The notes under the pieces were generated by a model that was not told the origin of the DNA, ran no database searches, and worked only from the letters and a program-made list of their open reading frames with translations. A stretch of 64,000 bases of DNA from an uncultured Granulosicoccaceae bacterium (GTDB taxonomy: Bacteria; Pseudomonadota; Gammaproteobacteria; Granulosicoccales; Granulosicoccaceae): the NCBI GenBank assembly GCA_937930305.1, contig CALGLE010000004.1, positions 92,920-156,919 on the forward strand. The letters run 5' to 3'. Below, piece by piece: positions 40,548 to 50,322 of this stretch (within the stretch, counting starts at the first letter, position 1; each line of letters opens with the position of its first letter). Made by a program: the position numbers and the translations under genes.

Positions 40548-41831
40548 ATGCTCGATCCAAAACTCATCCGTAATGAGCTTGATCGGGTGGCCGAAAAAAT
40601 GGCCATCCGTAACGTCACTCTAGATACCGCGAAATTGTCGGAGCTGGAGTCGATTCGTAAGCAGGCGCAAAGTAAAGCTGAAAGCCTGCAGGCAGAACGT
40701 AACGCTGCATCAAAAGCCATTGGTCAGGCCAAAGCGAAAGGCGAAGACGCTCAACCCATTCTGGATAAGGTAGCGGCGTTGGGGAATGAACTTAAAGCGG
40801 CTGAAGCAGCATCATCTGATGTGCAGGCGCAATTGGCCGAAATTCTGATGGGTTTGCCGAACTTGGTGCACGATGATGTACCGGCAGGCAAAGACGAATC
40901 CGACAATGTCGAAGTGCGCCGTGTTGGCGAACCCACTAGCTTTAGCTTCTCGCCACAAGATCATGTTGACTTAGGTGCTCGTGGCGGCTCATTGGACTTT
41001 GAGCAAGGCGCGAAATTGGCTGGATCACGCTTCGCGGTCATGCAGGGAGATGTGGCACGGTTACATCGGGCCTTGATTCAATTCATGCTCGATACGCAAA
41101 CGCAGCGTAACGGTTACATAGAAGTGGTGGTGCCGTTTATTGTTAATAGCGATAGCCTTTATGGCACCGGGCAGTTGCCGAAGTTTGCTGAAGATCTGTT
41201 CAAGCTGAATGTTGAGCAAGAGTACTATTTAATACCCACCTCTGAAGTACCTGTGACGAATCTGGTGCGTGACACCCTGCTTGAAGCGGATCAGCTGCCC
41301 CTGCGTTACACCTGTCACAGTGCTTGTTTTCGATCAGAAGCAGGCAGTTACGGACGCGATACGCGCGGACTCATTCGCCAACATCAATTCGAAAAGGTTG
41401 AGATGGTGCAAATTGTTCGGCCAGAAGATTCTTGGCAAGCCTTGGAGGACATGACCTCACACGCAGAAAGTATCTTACAAGCGCTGGATATTCCGTATCG
41501 CGTGGTTGTGCTGTGCGGTGGGGATATTGGTTTTGGCGCATCAAAAACCTATGATATTGAAGTGTGGTTGCCAGGGCAAAATGCCTACCGTGAAATTTCT
41601 TCATGCAGTAATTGCACAGATTTTCAAGCTCGCCGCATGCAAGCGCGGTTCAAAAATCCGGATACCGGCAAAAATGAATTGGTTCACACGCTAAATGGCT
41701 CTGGGTTGGCGGTAGGGCGCACCCTGATTGCGGTGTTGGAAAACTATCAACAAGAAGACGGGAGTGTCATCATCCCAGAGGCGTTACATGCCTATTTTGG
41801 CAACCAGCGCGTGCTCTTGGAGAACGATTGA
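40548..41831 (+). CDS. serS: serine--tRNA ligase
   Basis: 427-residue class II synthetase. The N-terminal antiparallel coiled-coil arm (about 28-100, rich in Lys/Gln/Ala) grips the long variable arm of tRNA-Ser. The core has motif 2 ([20 protein letters not shown]) and motif 3 ([20 protein letters not shown]). Start [18 protein letters not shown] is the family N-terminus. crcB-serS adjacency is common in Pseudomonas-like genomes. Confidence 0.97.
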   Translation: MLDPKLIRNELDRVAEKMAIRNVTLDTAKLSELESIRKQAQSKAESLQAERNAASKAIGQAKAKGEDAQPILDKVAALGNELKAAEAASSDVQAQLAEILMGLPNLVHDDVPAGKDESDNVEVRRVGEPTSFSFSPQDHVDLGARGGSLDFEQGAKLAGSRFAVMQGDVARLHRALIQFMLDTQTQRNGYIEVVVPFIVNSDSLYGTGQLPKFAEDLFKLNVEQEYYLIPTSEVPVTNLVRDTLLEADQLPLRYTCHSACFRSEAGSYGRDTRGLIRQHQFEKVEMVQIVRPEDSWQALEDMTSHAESILQALDIPYRVVVLCGGDIGFGASKTYDIEVWLPGQNAYREISSCSNCTDFQARRMQARFKNPDTGKNELVHTLNGSGLAVGRTLIAVLENYQQEDGSVIIPEALHAYFGNQRVLLEND

Positions 41832-41862
41832 ATAATAAATGTTCCAGTTCGGCATGAACTTG

Positions 41863-41893
41863 TTGACCTTTACGTAAAGGTCAAGGACAATGC
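41863..41893 (+). promoter_or_regulatory. MerR-type operator/promoter ahead of the acyl-CoA ligase operon
   Basis: A perfect 22-bp palindrome with half-site TTGACCTTTAC spans 41863-41884. Its first six bases are a good -35 (TTGACC). A weak -10-like CAATGC at 41888-41893 follows after 19 bases, the long spacing that MerR-family activators correct by bending DNA. An outer inverted repeat CCAGTTCG (41844-41851) / CGAACTGG (41908-41915) encloses it. From memory the core TTTACGTAAA resembles LiuR-like MerR sites; this was not checked. Confidence 0.6.
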
Positions 41894-41927
41894 TCTAAGC
41901 TTTTTTGCGAACTGGGCAAAGATTGTT

Positions 41928-43889
41928 ATGACGGAGTCCTTGGGCAGCTTGCCCGCATATCTGCTGAGAAACTCTCACGAGTTTGCTGATCGCGTCGCGA
42001 TGCGGCATAAAGACTTAGGTATCTGGCGCGAATGGAACTGGTCGGAAGTGGCTGATGAAGTGCGCCGCTTTTCCATTGGTTTTGCCGCTCTTGGGTTAAA
42101 GCGCGGCGATAAGGTCGCCATTGTCGGTTCCAATCGCCCGAAACTGTATTGGGCCTTTCCGGCCATCCAATCCTGCGAAGCCATCCCGGTGCCGGTATAC
42201 GCAGATTCTGTTGCAGAAGAAATGCAGTTCGTGCTTGAGCACGCCGGCGCGCGCTTTGCCGTTTGCCAAGATCAAGAGCAGGTCGATAAGCTTTTATCCA
42301 TACAAGATCGCCTACCGGATCTGGAAGCGATCGTTTACGACGAACCGCGCGGCATGCGTGAGTATGATCCTGAAAAGGTCGTGGCCATCACTCGTGTGCA
42401 AGAGTTGGGTGATGAAATCATTCAGCGCGATAAGGATGTCGTGCAGCGATGGTCCGATGCTGTTGGCGAATTAAAGATCGACGACATGTGCGTCATTTTG
42501 TACACCTCAGGTACAACCGGTCGTCCCAAAGGTGTGATGTTGTCTAGCCGCAATCTCATCCAAACGTCAATCAATGCGAATGCATTCGATAATTTGGACC
42601 ACACTGAAGAAACGATTGCGTACCTACCGCTGGCCTGGGTAGGTGACCACGTATTTTCTTACACTCAATCGCTGGTCGCGGGTTACAGCGTCTGTTGCCC
42701 CGAAAGCTTAGATACGGTGACGGTTAATCGCCGGGAAATCGCACCCACGTATTTCTTCGCTCCCCCACGAGTGTTTGAGGGTTTGCTGACCTCTATTATG
42801 GTCAACATGGAAGATGCTGGCCGGGTCAAACGATGGATGTTTCATCACTTCATCAAGGTAGCGAATAAAAGCGGCGAACGCATCTTAAATAAAGAGTCGG
42901 TTAACCCGTTCTCAAGACTGCATTACAAGTTGGGTGATTGGTTTGTTTATGGGCCTTTAAAAAATCGCTTGGGTATGAGCAAAGTGCGCGTTGCCTATAC
43001 CGCTGGTGAAGCCATCGGCCCCGATATTTTTCGTTTTTACCGCTCTTTAGGAATAAATCTAAAGCAGTTGTATGGCCAAACTGAAGCCAGTGTTTATATT
43101 ACTGCGCAACCGGATGGTCAGATTGATGCTGACACTGTCGGCACACCATCACCCGAGGTGGAATTGCGCATTGAAGACAACGGCGAAGTGATGTATCGCT
43201 CGCCAGGTGTGTTCATGGGGTACTACAAGAACGATTTGGCCACAGCTGATACGAAAACTCCCGATGGTTGGGTGCATACCGGTGATGCTGGGTTTGTCGA
43301 TGATGCCGGTCATTTGCGCATCATTGACCGGGCCAAAGATGTGGGTAAGCTGAACGACGGTGGCATGTTCCCGCCGAAGTACATCGAGAACAAATTGAAG
43401 TTTTTTCCAAACATCAAAGAAGTGGTCGCGTTTGGTGACGGGCGTGACTACGTTTCGGTGTTTATTAATATTGATTTAACCGCCGTTGCAAATTGGGCGG
43501 AACGAAACAACATTGTCTATGCCTCTTATCAGGAGCTTGCTGGTCACCCGGAGGTGTACCAGCAAATGGAAGAGCACGTACGTCATGTGAATAAAGACTT
43601 AGCATCTGAAGCTCGAGTGGCAAGTGCACAAATTAAGCGATTTTTAGTGTTGCACAAAGAACTTGATGCCGACGACGGGGAACTGACTCGAACTCTGAAA
43701 GTTCGGCGAAAGTTTGTAAACGAACGCTATGCCGAATTAATTGAAGCTCTGTATTCAGACAAAACGGAACAATTCGTCAGCACCGAAGTGGTGTTTGAAG
43801 ATGGTAAGACTGGGCGAATTGATGCCACAGTGAAACTGGCCACCGTTGAACTTGAACCGGTGCGCGAAGAACTCAAACAAGCCTCATGA
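41928..43889 (+). CDS. long-chain-type acyl-CoA ligase (AMP-binding)
   Basis: 653-residue ANL-superfamily enzyme that activates a carboxylic acid to its CoA thioester through an acyl-AMP. Motifs: YTSGTTGRPKG at 192-202, YGQTEASVYI (A5), GWVHTGDAGFVDDAGHLRIIDRAKD (A7-A8). The C-terminal domain is long and the last lysine motif is not of the usual PRTxxGK form (ELTRTLKVRRKF). The length and SLPAYLLRNSHEFADRVAM start match the ligases that sit beside LIV-type transporters. It opens the operon behind a palindromic promoter; the next gene overlaps by 4 nt. Confidence 0.88.
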   Translation: MTESLGSLPAYLLRNSHEFADRVAMRHKDLGIWREWNWSEVADEVRRFSIGFAALGLKRGDKVAIVGSNRPKLYWAFPAIQSCEAIPVPVYADSVAEEMQFVLEHAGARFAVCQDQEQVDKLLSIQDRLPDLEAIVYDEPRGMREYDPEKVVAITRVQELGDEIIQRDKDVVQRWSDAVGELKIDDMCVILYTSGTTGRPKGVMLSSRNLIQTSINANAFDNLDHTEETIAYLPLAWVGDHVFSYTQSLVAGYSVCCPESLDTVTVNRREIAPTYFFAPPRVFEGLLTSIMVNMEDAGRVKRWMFHHFIKVANKSGERILNKESVNPFSRLHYKLGDWFVYGPLKNRLGMSKVRVAYTAGEAIGPDIFRFYRSLGINLKQLYGQTEASVYITAQPDGQIDADTVGTPSPEVELRIEDNGEVMYRSPGVFMGYYKNDLATADTKTPDGWVHTGDAGFVDDAGHLRIIDRAKDVGKLNDGGMFPPKYIENKLKFFPNIKEVVAFGDGRDYVSVFINIDLTAVANWAERNNIVYASYQELAGHPEVYQQMEEHVRHVNKDLASEARVASAQIKRFLVLHKELDADDGELTRTLKVRRKFVNERYAELIEALYSDKTEQFVSTEVVFEDGKTGRIDATVKLATVELEPVREELKQAS

Positions 43890-44680
43890 CCGTTACCCCT
43901 GATGTAGACAATAAAGCTGTGTTGTTGAGCCTGGAAAATGTCACCCTGTCCTTCGGTGGGGTTAAAGCAATTTCAGACATATCATTCAACATTCTCGAAG
44001 GTGAGATTCGCGCCATTATCGGCCCGAACGGTGCCGGCAAAACCTCGATGCTGAATGTAATTAATGGGTTTTATCACCCGCAAAAAGGCACCATTACGTG
44101 GCGCGGTAAACGCCGTCGCCGAATGAAGCCCTATCGGGCAGCCGCTTCGGGAATCGCGCGAACGTTCCAAAACGTGGCGTTGTTTAAGGGCATGACAACA
44201 CTTGATAACATCATGGCGGGCCGATCGCTAAAGATGAAGCGCGGGTTGTTCTGGCAAATGCTGCATGTGGGACCGGCGCGAGAAGAAGAAATAGCGAACC
44301 GTCGACACGTGGAAGAAATTATCGATTTTCTAGAAATTGCTCATATCCGAAAACAGCCAGTGGGTCGCCTACCTTATGGTTTACAGAAACGCGTCGAGCT
44401 TGGGCGAGCGATGGCCATGCAACCTGAATTGTTGTTGCTGGATGAACCCATGGCCGGCATGAACTTAGAAGAAAAAGAAGATATGTCGCGCTTTATTTTG
44501 GATCTCAACAGTGAGTTTGGAACCACCATTGCGCTCATTGAGCACGATATGGGGGTTGTGATGGATTTAGCCGATCGAGTCGTCGTATTGGACTATGGGC
44601 AAAAGATTGCCGATGGCACGCCGGCCGAAGTGCAGTCTTCGCAGGAAGTTATTGATGCGTACTTAGGGGTGGGGCACTGA
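43886..44680 (+). CDS. LIV-type ABC transporter ATP-binding protein (LivG-like)
   Basis: 264 residues. Walker A GPNGAGKT is at 46-53, the signature region reads LPYGLQKRVELGRAMA in the LivG style, Walker B is LLLLDEPMAGMN, and the switch His is in ALIEHDMGVV. It powers import together with the LivF-like partner. An insert rich in Arg/Lys (GKRRRRMKPYR) follows the Q-loop-side strand. It overlaps both neighbours (ATGA), so the five transporter genes are tightly coupled. Confidence 0.93.
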   Translation: MTVTPDVDNKAVLLSLENVTLSFGGVKAISDISFNILEGEIRAIIGPNGAGKTSMLNVINGFYHPQKGTITWRGKRRRRMKPYRAAASGIARTFQNVALFKGMTTLDNIMAGRSLKMKRGLFWQMLHVGPAREEEIANRRHVEEIIDFLEIAHIRKQPVGRLPYGLQKRVELGRAMAMQPELLLLDEPMAGMNLEEKEDMSRFILDLNSEFGTTIALIEHDMGVVMDLADRVVVLDYGQKIADGTPAEVQSSQEVIDAYLGVGH

Positions 44681-45639
44681 TGCAAGAATTAATTCACTCT
44701 CTCACCGTTGCACCATTTATGGAAATGGGTCAGTACCCCGACTTTCTCATTCAAGTGGTTTGGGAAGGTTTTGTCGCGGGCATTCTATACGCGCTCATCG
44801 CGTTAGGCTTTGTGCTTATCTACAAAGCATCGGGTGTATTTAATTTTGCTCAAGGCATCATGGTGGTGTTCTCAGCGTTGGTGCTTATTGGATTGCACGA
44901 AGCGGGCATGCCTGCATGGATAGCACTTATTGCTACCATCGGTGTGATGGGTATTTTAGCCATGGGCATTGAGCGTTTTGTATTAAGAAAATTAGTGAAT
45001 CAGCACGATGCCATTTTACTCATGGCCACCATCGGATTAACACTGGTGCTAAAAGGTGCTGGGCAATTGTTCTTTGGGGGTGAAACCAAATCGATGATTT
45101 CCGATGAACTGGGGTTCTCCAGTGGTGCCTATGACTGGGAAGTGTTTGATGGCCTCGTCATTTTTCAGCACATTGACATTGCCGCAGCAGTCATCGCTGT
45201 GCTCATGGTGATAGCACTGAGTTTATTCTTTTCCAAAACCCGAATTGGGCGTGCGCTGCGAGCCGTGGCTGATGATCATCAAGCCGCGTTGTCGGTGGGT
45301 ATTTCGTTAAATCAAATTTGGGCCATTGTTTGGTTCGCCTCGGGCATTGTGGCTTTGGTCACTGGCATTATGTGGGGCGCTCGATCGGATGTCTCTTTCG
45401 CGTTAGAGATCATCGCTTTGAAAGCTCTAGCCGTGCTGATCCTAGGTGGCTTTACCAGTATCGCCGGTGCCATTGTGGGTGGCTTGCTGGTGGGTATTGG
45501 TGAGAAATTATTTGAAGTGTATTGGGGGCCGATATTCGGTGGTGGAGTGGAAGCGTGGTTCGCCTATGTACTGGCGTTAATATTCCTACTGTTCCGACCG
45601 CAGGGCTTGTTCGGCGAACGAATCATTGAGAGAGTCTGA
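44680..45639 (+). CDS. LIV-type ABC transporter permease (LivH-like)
   Basis: 319-residue inner-membrane permease with about eight hydrophobic segments. Family motifs: ALIALGFVLIYKASGVFNFAQG near the N-terminus, the EAA-like SKTRIGRALRAVADDHQAALSVGI and the end FRPQGLFGERIIERV. Stop and start codons overlap with both neighbours by one base (TGATG). Confidence 0.93.
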   Translation: MQELIHSLTVAPFMEMGQYPDFLIQVVWEGFVAGILYALIALGFVLIYKASGVFNFAQGIMVVFSALVLIGLHEAGMPAWIALIATIGVMGILAMGIERFVLRKLVNQHDAILLMATIGLTLVLKGAGQLFFGGETKSMISDELGFSSGAYDWEVFDGLVIFQHIDIAAAVIAVLMVIALSLFFSKTRIGRALRAVADDHQAALSVGISLNQIWAIVWFASGIVALVTGIMWGARSDVSFALEIIALKALAVLILGGFTSIAGAIVGGLLVGIGEKLFEVYWGPIFGGGVEAWFAYVLALIFLLFRPQGLFGERIIERV

Positions 45640-46721
45640 TGTTTTATCGTGAAGCGGGGCAATACAAAACCAGTTATGCAGCCGATCAAGCGTTGCTGCC
45701 TTTGGCGCAAGACCGATACGGCATAGCCATCGTATTGTTTACAGCGTTTGTACTGATTCCCTTTTTTGGCACTAGCTTTTTCTTAGTGTCCATCATGATC
45801 CCATTTTTAATTTATTCACTCGCTGCGGTGGGCTTGAATATTTTGACAGGCTACGCCGGTCAGCTGTCGCTGGGCACCGGTGCGTTTATGGGGGTGGGGG
45901 CTTACGCATGCTACAAGCTCACGACCTATTTCCCTGACGTTAACATCATCGTGCACATTCTTTTGTCCGGTGTGTTCTCCGCCTTGGTGGGTGTGGTTTT
46001 TGGCTTACCCAGTTTACGTATTAAAGGGTTGTATTTAGCCATCACAACTCTGGCCGCACAATTTTTTCTGGAGTGGTGTTTCTTACGCATTCGATGGCTA
46101 TACAACTACAACGACTCAGGCGCTATCGAGGTGCCTAATCGAGATTGGTTTGGAATCACCGTCACTGGTGCGGAAGCTTCGCCCGTTGCGCGTTATTTTC
46201 TCATTCTCACCGTTGTCGCGGTGATGACGTTAATCGCCGCTAATGTATTGCGAGGGCGTATTGGACGCGGTTGGATGATGATTCGTGATATGGACATTGC
46301 TGCTGAATTGATGGGCATTCGTCCGCTACGCGCCAAACTTTCCGCTTTTGCTTTTTCAAGTTATTACTGCGGTGTGGCGGGTGCTCTGATGGTTTTTTGT
46401 TGGCTCGGTTCTGCTGAAGTTGAATCGTTTGACATTAACCATTCATTTTTAATCTTGTTCATGGTCATCATTGGTGGCATGGGCTCGTTAACCGGTTGCT
46501 TTTTAGGAGCGGCTTTTATTCACGTATTACCGGTGGTTATGCGTGCCGTTCCGTCCATGCTGGGTTGGGATATATTAGCGTCGACGGTGGAGCACATCAC
46601 ACAAATCGTAATCGGTTTGCTGATCATTTTCTTTTTAATTGTGGAACCGCATGGATTCGCAAGGTTGTGGCAAGTGGCTAAAGAAAAGCTTCGCACCTGG
46701 CCATTTCCTTACGCCACGTAG
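45639..46721 (+). CDS. LIV-type ABC transporter permease (LivM-like)
   Basis: 360 residues. After a 25-residue polar N-terminus come about ten membrane segments, with LSLGTGAFMGVGAYACYKL, the cytoplasmic loop RGRIGRGWMMIRDMDIAAEL and GGMGSLTGCFLGAAFI. It should form the heterodimeric channel with the LivH-like subunit. A 71-bp gap with a small hairpin (GCACA at 46736-46740, TGTGC at 46748-46752) separates it from the binding-protein gene. Confidence 0.93.
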   Translation: MFYREAGQYKTSYAADQALLPLAQDRYGIAIVLFTAFVLIPFFGTSFFLVSIMIPFLIYSLAAVGLNILTGYAGQLSLGTGAFMGVGAYACYKLTTYFPDVNIIVHILLSGVFSALVGVVFGLPSLRIKGLYLAITTLAAQFFLEWCFLRIRWLYNYNDSGAIEVPNRDWFGITVTGAEASPVARYFLILTVVAVMTLIAANVLRGRIGRGWMMIRDMDIAAELMGIRPLRAKLSAFAFSSYYCGVAGALMVFCWLGSAEVESFDINHSFLILFMVIIGGMGSLTGCFLGAAFIHVLPVVMRAVPSMLGWDILASTVEHITQIVIGLLIIFFLIVEPHGFARLWQVAKEKLRTWPFPYAT

Positions 46722-46792
46722 AGTTTCTATTGTCAGCACAACGCAAATGTGCGACGTTTGATGTACAACAATACTGGAAGGAGTGAAAATTA

Positions 46793-48097
46793 ATGCAATT
46801 AGTGAAACGCGGGGCACTGTTAGCCTCAGTCGCTTTTATAGGTAGCTTAGCGGCGCCAATCGTTCAGGCACAAGACACCCTATACATGCCTTCTTTAACG
46901 TACCGTACTGGCCCATTCGCGGGTGGCGGTACACCGTTCGCTGATGGTTATGCGGATTATTTCGCCATGATCAATGAGCGTGACGGTGGTATCAATGGGG
47001 TAAAAATTGTTGTAGAAGAATGCGAAACCGCCTACAACGCACAGAAAGGTGTGGAGTGTTACGAAGCCACCAAAGGCAACGGCGCGTTAGCCTATAGTCC
47101 GTTGTCAACGGGTATTACTATGGCGCTCATTCCAAAAGCACCGGTCGATAAAATTCCCGTGTTCTCCATGGGCTATGGATTATCTGCTGCGGCTATCGGT
47201 GAGAAGTTCCCATGGACCTTCACCTACCCAACTAGTTATTGGAATCAGCTGTCCTCTATCCTGAAATACATCGATTCCAACGGTGGCATTGAAGGTAAGA
47301 AAATTGGTTACATCTACTTGGACGTTGGCTACGGCAACGAGCCCATTCCAGTTTTAGATCAGCTTGCTGAACAAATGGGTTTTGAAGTGGCGAAGTTCCC
47401 CGTCGGTGTTAAGGAGATGCAAAACCAATCCTCACAATGGCTGAACGTTCGTAAAGAACGTCCGGATTGGATGATCATGTGGGGTTGGGGAGCGATGAAC
47501 CCAACAGCGGTTAAAGAAGCGGCGAAAATTCGCTTTCCAATGGATCGCTTCATCGGCAATTGGTGGGCAGGTTCGCATTCCGATTTGAATCCCGTAGGGG
47601 AAGCAGGCACCGGTTACTTAGCTGCTAACTTTTCAGGTATCGGAACTCAGTTTGGTGCTTTGGAAGATGTGATCAAACACGTGGTGGATAAGGGCGAAAG
47701 TAAAGTGGCCTCTAAAGACACGGTTGGAAACGTGCTGTACAACCGCGGTTTATTCAATGCCGTCATCTTGGCTGAAGCCATTTCGGTAGCGCAGGAAATG
47801 ACCGGTAAAAAAGTCATCAATGGCGAAGACATGCGATTGGGTTTAGAGAACATTAATTTGACCGATCAACGTCTAAGTGAGCTGGGCTTAGCTGACTTTA
47901 CCGGCCCCATCAAGGGCAGTTGTTCAGATCATGAAGGCGCCGGTTCGATCTTTATCCAGCAATGGAATGGCAGTGATTGGGAACGCATCACCGATTTGAT
48001 CGCTCCCATGAATGACGTCGTTCGACCGATGCTAGAAGAGGCCGCTGACAAGTATGTGTCTGATAAGCCAGATTGGCAGACGCAAGCTTGCAGCTAG
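46793..48097 (+). CDS. LIV-type ABC transporter substrate-binding protein
   Basis: 434-residue periplasmic solute receptor (type I fold). The signal peptide is about residues 1-26 (RGALLASVAFIGSLAAPIVQA-QD). A strong GGAAGGAG ribosome site lies 9 nt before the ATG, which fits the high level these proteins need. The ligand is unknown. The neighbouring CoA ligases argue for a carboxylic acid rather than a branched-chain amino acid. Two Cys (EECETAYNAQ, VECYEATK) near residue 67-82 and another pair near the C-terminus could form disulfides. Confidence 0.88.
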   Translation: MQLVKRGALLASVAFIGSLAAPIVQAQDTLYMPSLTYRTGPFAGGGTPFADGYADYFAMINERDGGINGVKIVVEECETAYNAQKGVECYEATKGNGALAYSPLSTGITMALIPKAPVDKIPVFSMGYGLSAAAIGEKFPWTFTYPTSYWNQLSSILKYIDSNGGIEGKKIGYIYLDVGYGNEPIPVLDQLAEQMGFEVAKFPVGVKEMQNQSSQWLNVRKERPDWMIMWGWGAMNPTAVKEAAKIRFPMDRFIGNWWAGSHSDLNPVGEAGTGYLAANFSGIGTQFGALEDVIKHVVDKGESKVASKDTVGNVLYNRGLFNAVILAEAISVAQEMTGKKVINGEDMRLGLENINLTDQRLSELGLADFTGPIKGSCSDHEGAGSIFIQQWNGSDWERITDLIAPMNDVVRPMLEEAADKYVSDKPDWQTQACS

Positions 48098-48105
48098 AGA
48101 AATAA

Positions 48106-48969
48106 ATGACGCACTCAACGAGTGAGAAGCCCGTGGCCACCGATGGATCCGATCCGTCGGTGGCCACTGATATCGTTCTCGATGTGAACAACATCGAAGT
48201 GATTTACGACCACGTCATCCTGGTTTTAAAAGGCGTGTCCTTGCAAGTGCCCAGGGGTGGCATCGTAGCGCTGTTGGGCGCTAACGGGGCGGGTAAAACC
48301 ACCACGCTAAAGGCGATATCCAATTTATTGCAAGCCGAACGTGGGGAAGTGACCAAAGGCTCTATATCGTTTAACGATAAAGAGGTGCACAACTTATCCC
48401 CCAACGAACTGGTTCGGCGTGGTTGCATCCAAGTGATGGAAGGCCGGCACTGTTTCGAGCACTTGTCGGTGGAAGAGAATTTACTCACCGGTGCCTTTAC
48501 GCGTAAAGATGGTGCCGCTGCGGTGAAACAAGACCTTGAAATGGTGTACAACTATTTTCCGCGTCTTCGTGAACGACGCACCTCACAAGCGGGCTACACC
48601 TCGGGTGGTGAACAGCAGATGTGCGCCATCGGACGTGCATTGATGTCCAAACCTTCCATGATTTTATTGGACGAGCCATCAATGGGGTTAGCACCGCAAT
48701 TGGTGGAGGAAATTTTTCAAATTGTTCGACAGTTAAATGAAGACACCGGTGTATCGTTTTTATTGGCTGAGCAAAACACCAATATTGCCTTACGTTATGC
48801 CACTTATGGCTACATCTTAGAATCGGGTCGTGTGGTGCTTGATGGTAGTGGGGATGAGCTGCGAGACAACGCTGACGTGCGCGAATTTTATTTGGGTGTC
48901 GGTGGGGAAGGGCGCAAGAGTTTTCGGGACGTAAAACACTACAAACGTCGTAAACGTTGGTTGGCTTAA
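48106..48969 (+). CDS. LIV-type ABC transporter ATP-binding protein (LivF-like)
   Basis: 287 residues. Walker A GANGAGKT is at 58-65, with signature GYTSGGEQQMCAIGRAL, Walker B MILLDEPSMGLAP and LLAEQNTNIALRYA. It is about 50 residues longer than E. coli LivF. About 25 extra residues precede the usual start of the domain (VLDVNNIEVIYDHVILVLKG) and a basic tail (RDVKHYKRRKRW) ends it. The N-terminal extension VATDGSDPSVAT is encoded by a near-perfect palindrome. It begins 8 bp after the binding-protein stop. Confidence 0.93.
   Translation: MTHSTSEKPVATDGSDPSVATDIVLDVNNIEVIYDHVILVLKGVSLQVPRGGIVALLGANGAGKTTTLKAISNLLQAERGEVTKGSISFNDKEVHNLSPNELVRRGCIQVMEGRHCFEHLSVEENLLTGAFTRKDGAAAVKQDLEMVYNYFPRLRERRTSQAGYTSGGEQQMCAIGRALMSKPSMILLDEPSMGLAPQLVEEIFQIVRQLNEDTGVSFLLAEQNTNIALRYATYGYILESGRVVLDGSGDELRDNADVREFYLGVGGEGRKSFRDVKHYKRRKRWLA
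48133..48167. repeat. 35-nt near-perfect palindrome inside the 5' end of livF
   Basis: Outer arms GTGGCCACCGA (48133-48143) and TCGGTGGCCAC (48157-48167) and inner arms GGATC/GATCC are perfectly complementary around a central C at 48150; the single T/G opposition between them becomes a U-G pair in RNA. It covers codons 10-21, and both strands encode VATDGSDPSVAT. It begins 27 nt after the first base of the ATG. Confidence 0.9.
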
Positions 48970-48974
48970 CTTCT

Positions 48975-50246
48975 ATGTCGCAATACTTTGATGAGCACGA
49001 CACCGAGAGTGCAAACACTCGCGAGCGTCGTTTGTTCGATGAACTCCCCAGCTTTTTGCAGCAAGCGGTTGCAGATTGTTCTGGTTTAGCACAGCACCTC
49101 AATGGCGTGAATCTATCGGCTATAACCAATCGTGAAGCGCTCAGCAAATTACCCGTATTGCGCAAAACCGCATTGATGGAAGCACAATCGGCGCATCCGC
49201 CATTCGGTGGCTTTGTTCGCCCAGATGCGCTTAACGGCGCCCGTGTATTTATGTCACCAGGGCCGGTGTGGGAACCACAAGTCAGTGGCATCGATCCTTG
49301 GCAATCAGCCCGCGCATTACACGCCGCTGGTTTGCGCGCAGGAGAACGGGTGCACAACGCCTTCTCCTATCACCTCACGCCAGGCGGCTTCATTCTTGAT
49401 GAAGGCGCAACCGCTTTGGGCTGTACGGTATTTCCAGCGGGTGTGGGCAACACTGAGGCGCAAGTGGTTGCCATGAGGCACTTTTCTCCCACCGCTTTTA
49501 TCGGCACCCCGGATTATTTGAAAATTCTATTGGAATCGGCCAGCGAGTCGGGTGCCCCCATTACGTGTATCAAACGCGCCATGGTGTCTGGTGGGGCTTT
49601 GTTTCCGTCGCTGCGTGAATATTATGAAAATTTAGGCATTGTGACTCGGCAGTGTTACGCCACAGCTGACCTCGGCGTGGTGGCCTATGAAACCGATCAC
49701 AATGGCGCATGTTTACCCGGCATGATTATCAACCAAGGTTTGATCGTTGAAATTGTGCGCCCCGGTACTGGGGAGCCTGTCGCTAAGGGCGATGTGGGTG
49801 AATTGGTGATAAGCCGACTGCACGCCGATTACCCATTGATTCGATTTGCCACGGGTGACATGAGCCGATTTATTGATGAACCGAGCCCCTGTGGCCGAAC
49901 TGGGGCAAGAATCGCAGGTTGGTTGGGCCGAGCCGGTCAACGCACCAAGGTGAAAGGGATGTTCGTTGATCCTGGTCAGCTGGATGCGATCTATGCGGTA
50001 AGTGCGGATATTCGCCGAGTACGATTGACTATTAGCCGGCAAAGCGACGAGACAGATCATGCTCAACTGGCGCTGCAGATTGGCGACGACGATGCAGTAA
50101 GCACGCGTTCGGATGAGGGTCTCATTGAGCAGGTTTCAAACGCATTTCGCGCCAGCACCGGATTAAGCGCCGATGTGCTCATCGCCCCTGAGGCGTTGCC
50201 GAATGATGGTGTGCTCATTCACGATGCCCGCGACTACGAGGCTTGA
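48975..50246 (+). CDS. phenylacetate-CoA-ligase-like adenylating enzyme
   Basis: 423 residues of the PaaK-like group. ATG 48975 is chosen over a GTG 18 nt earlier that overlaps livF. Where PaaK has the SSGTTGxP phosphate loop this protein has MSPGPVWEP (93-101). Later motifs are present: CYATADLGVVAYE (A5), LIRFATGDMSRF and IAGWLGRAGQRTKVKGMFVDPGQL (A8). The C-terminal domain is short. It probably binds an aromatic or other carboxylate imported by the preceding transporter. Whether it still adenylates is not certain. Confidence 0.8.
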   Translation: MSQYFDEHDTESANTRERRLFDELPSFLQQAVADCSGLAQHLNGVNLSAITNREALSKLPVLRKTALMEAQSAHPPFGGFVRPDALNGARVFMSPGPVWEPQVSGIDPWQSARALHAAGLRAGERVHNAFSYHLTPGGFILDEGATALGCTVFPAGVGNTEAQVVAMRHFSPTAFIGTPDYLKILLESASESGAPITCIKRAMVSGGALFPSLREYYENLGIVTRQCYATADLGVVAYETDHNGACLPGMIINQGLIVEIVRPGTGEPVAKGDVGELVISRLHADYPLIRFATGDMSRFIDEPSPCGRTGARIAGWLGRAGQRTKVKGMFVDPGQLDAIYAVSADIRRVRLTISRQSDETDHAQLALQIGDDDAVSTRSDEGLIEQVSNAFRASTGLSADVLIAPEALPNDGVLIHDARDYEA

Positions 50247-50322
50247 TCGGCCGATCACTGACGGATTGAACGGACAACGGTAACATGGCAGGCTCGTCTG
50301 GCCCGCCCATTGGAGACCCACC

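Noticed and set aside
47988..48194. Minus-strand ORF sharing VATDGSDPSVAT with livF
   Set aside because: The shared peptide is a direct result of the palindrome; the ORF has no other sign of being real.
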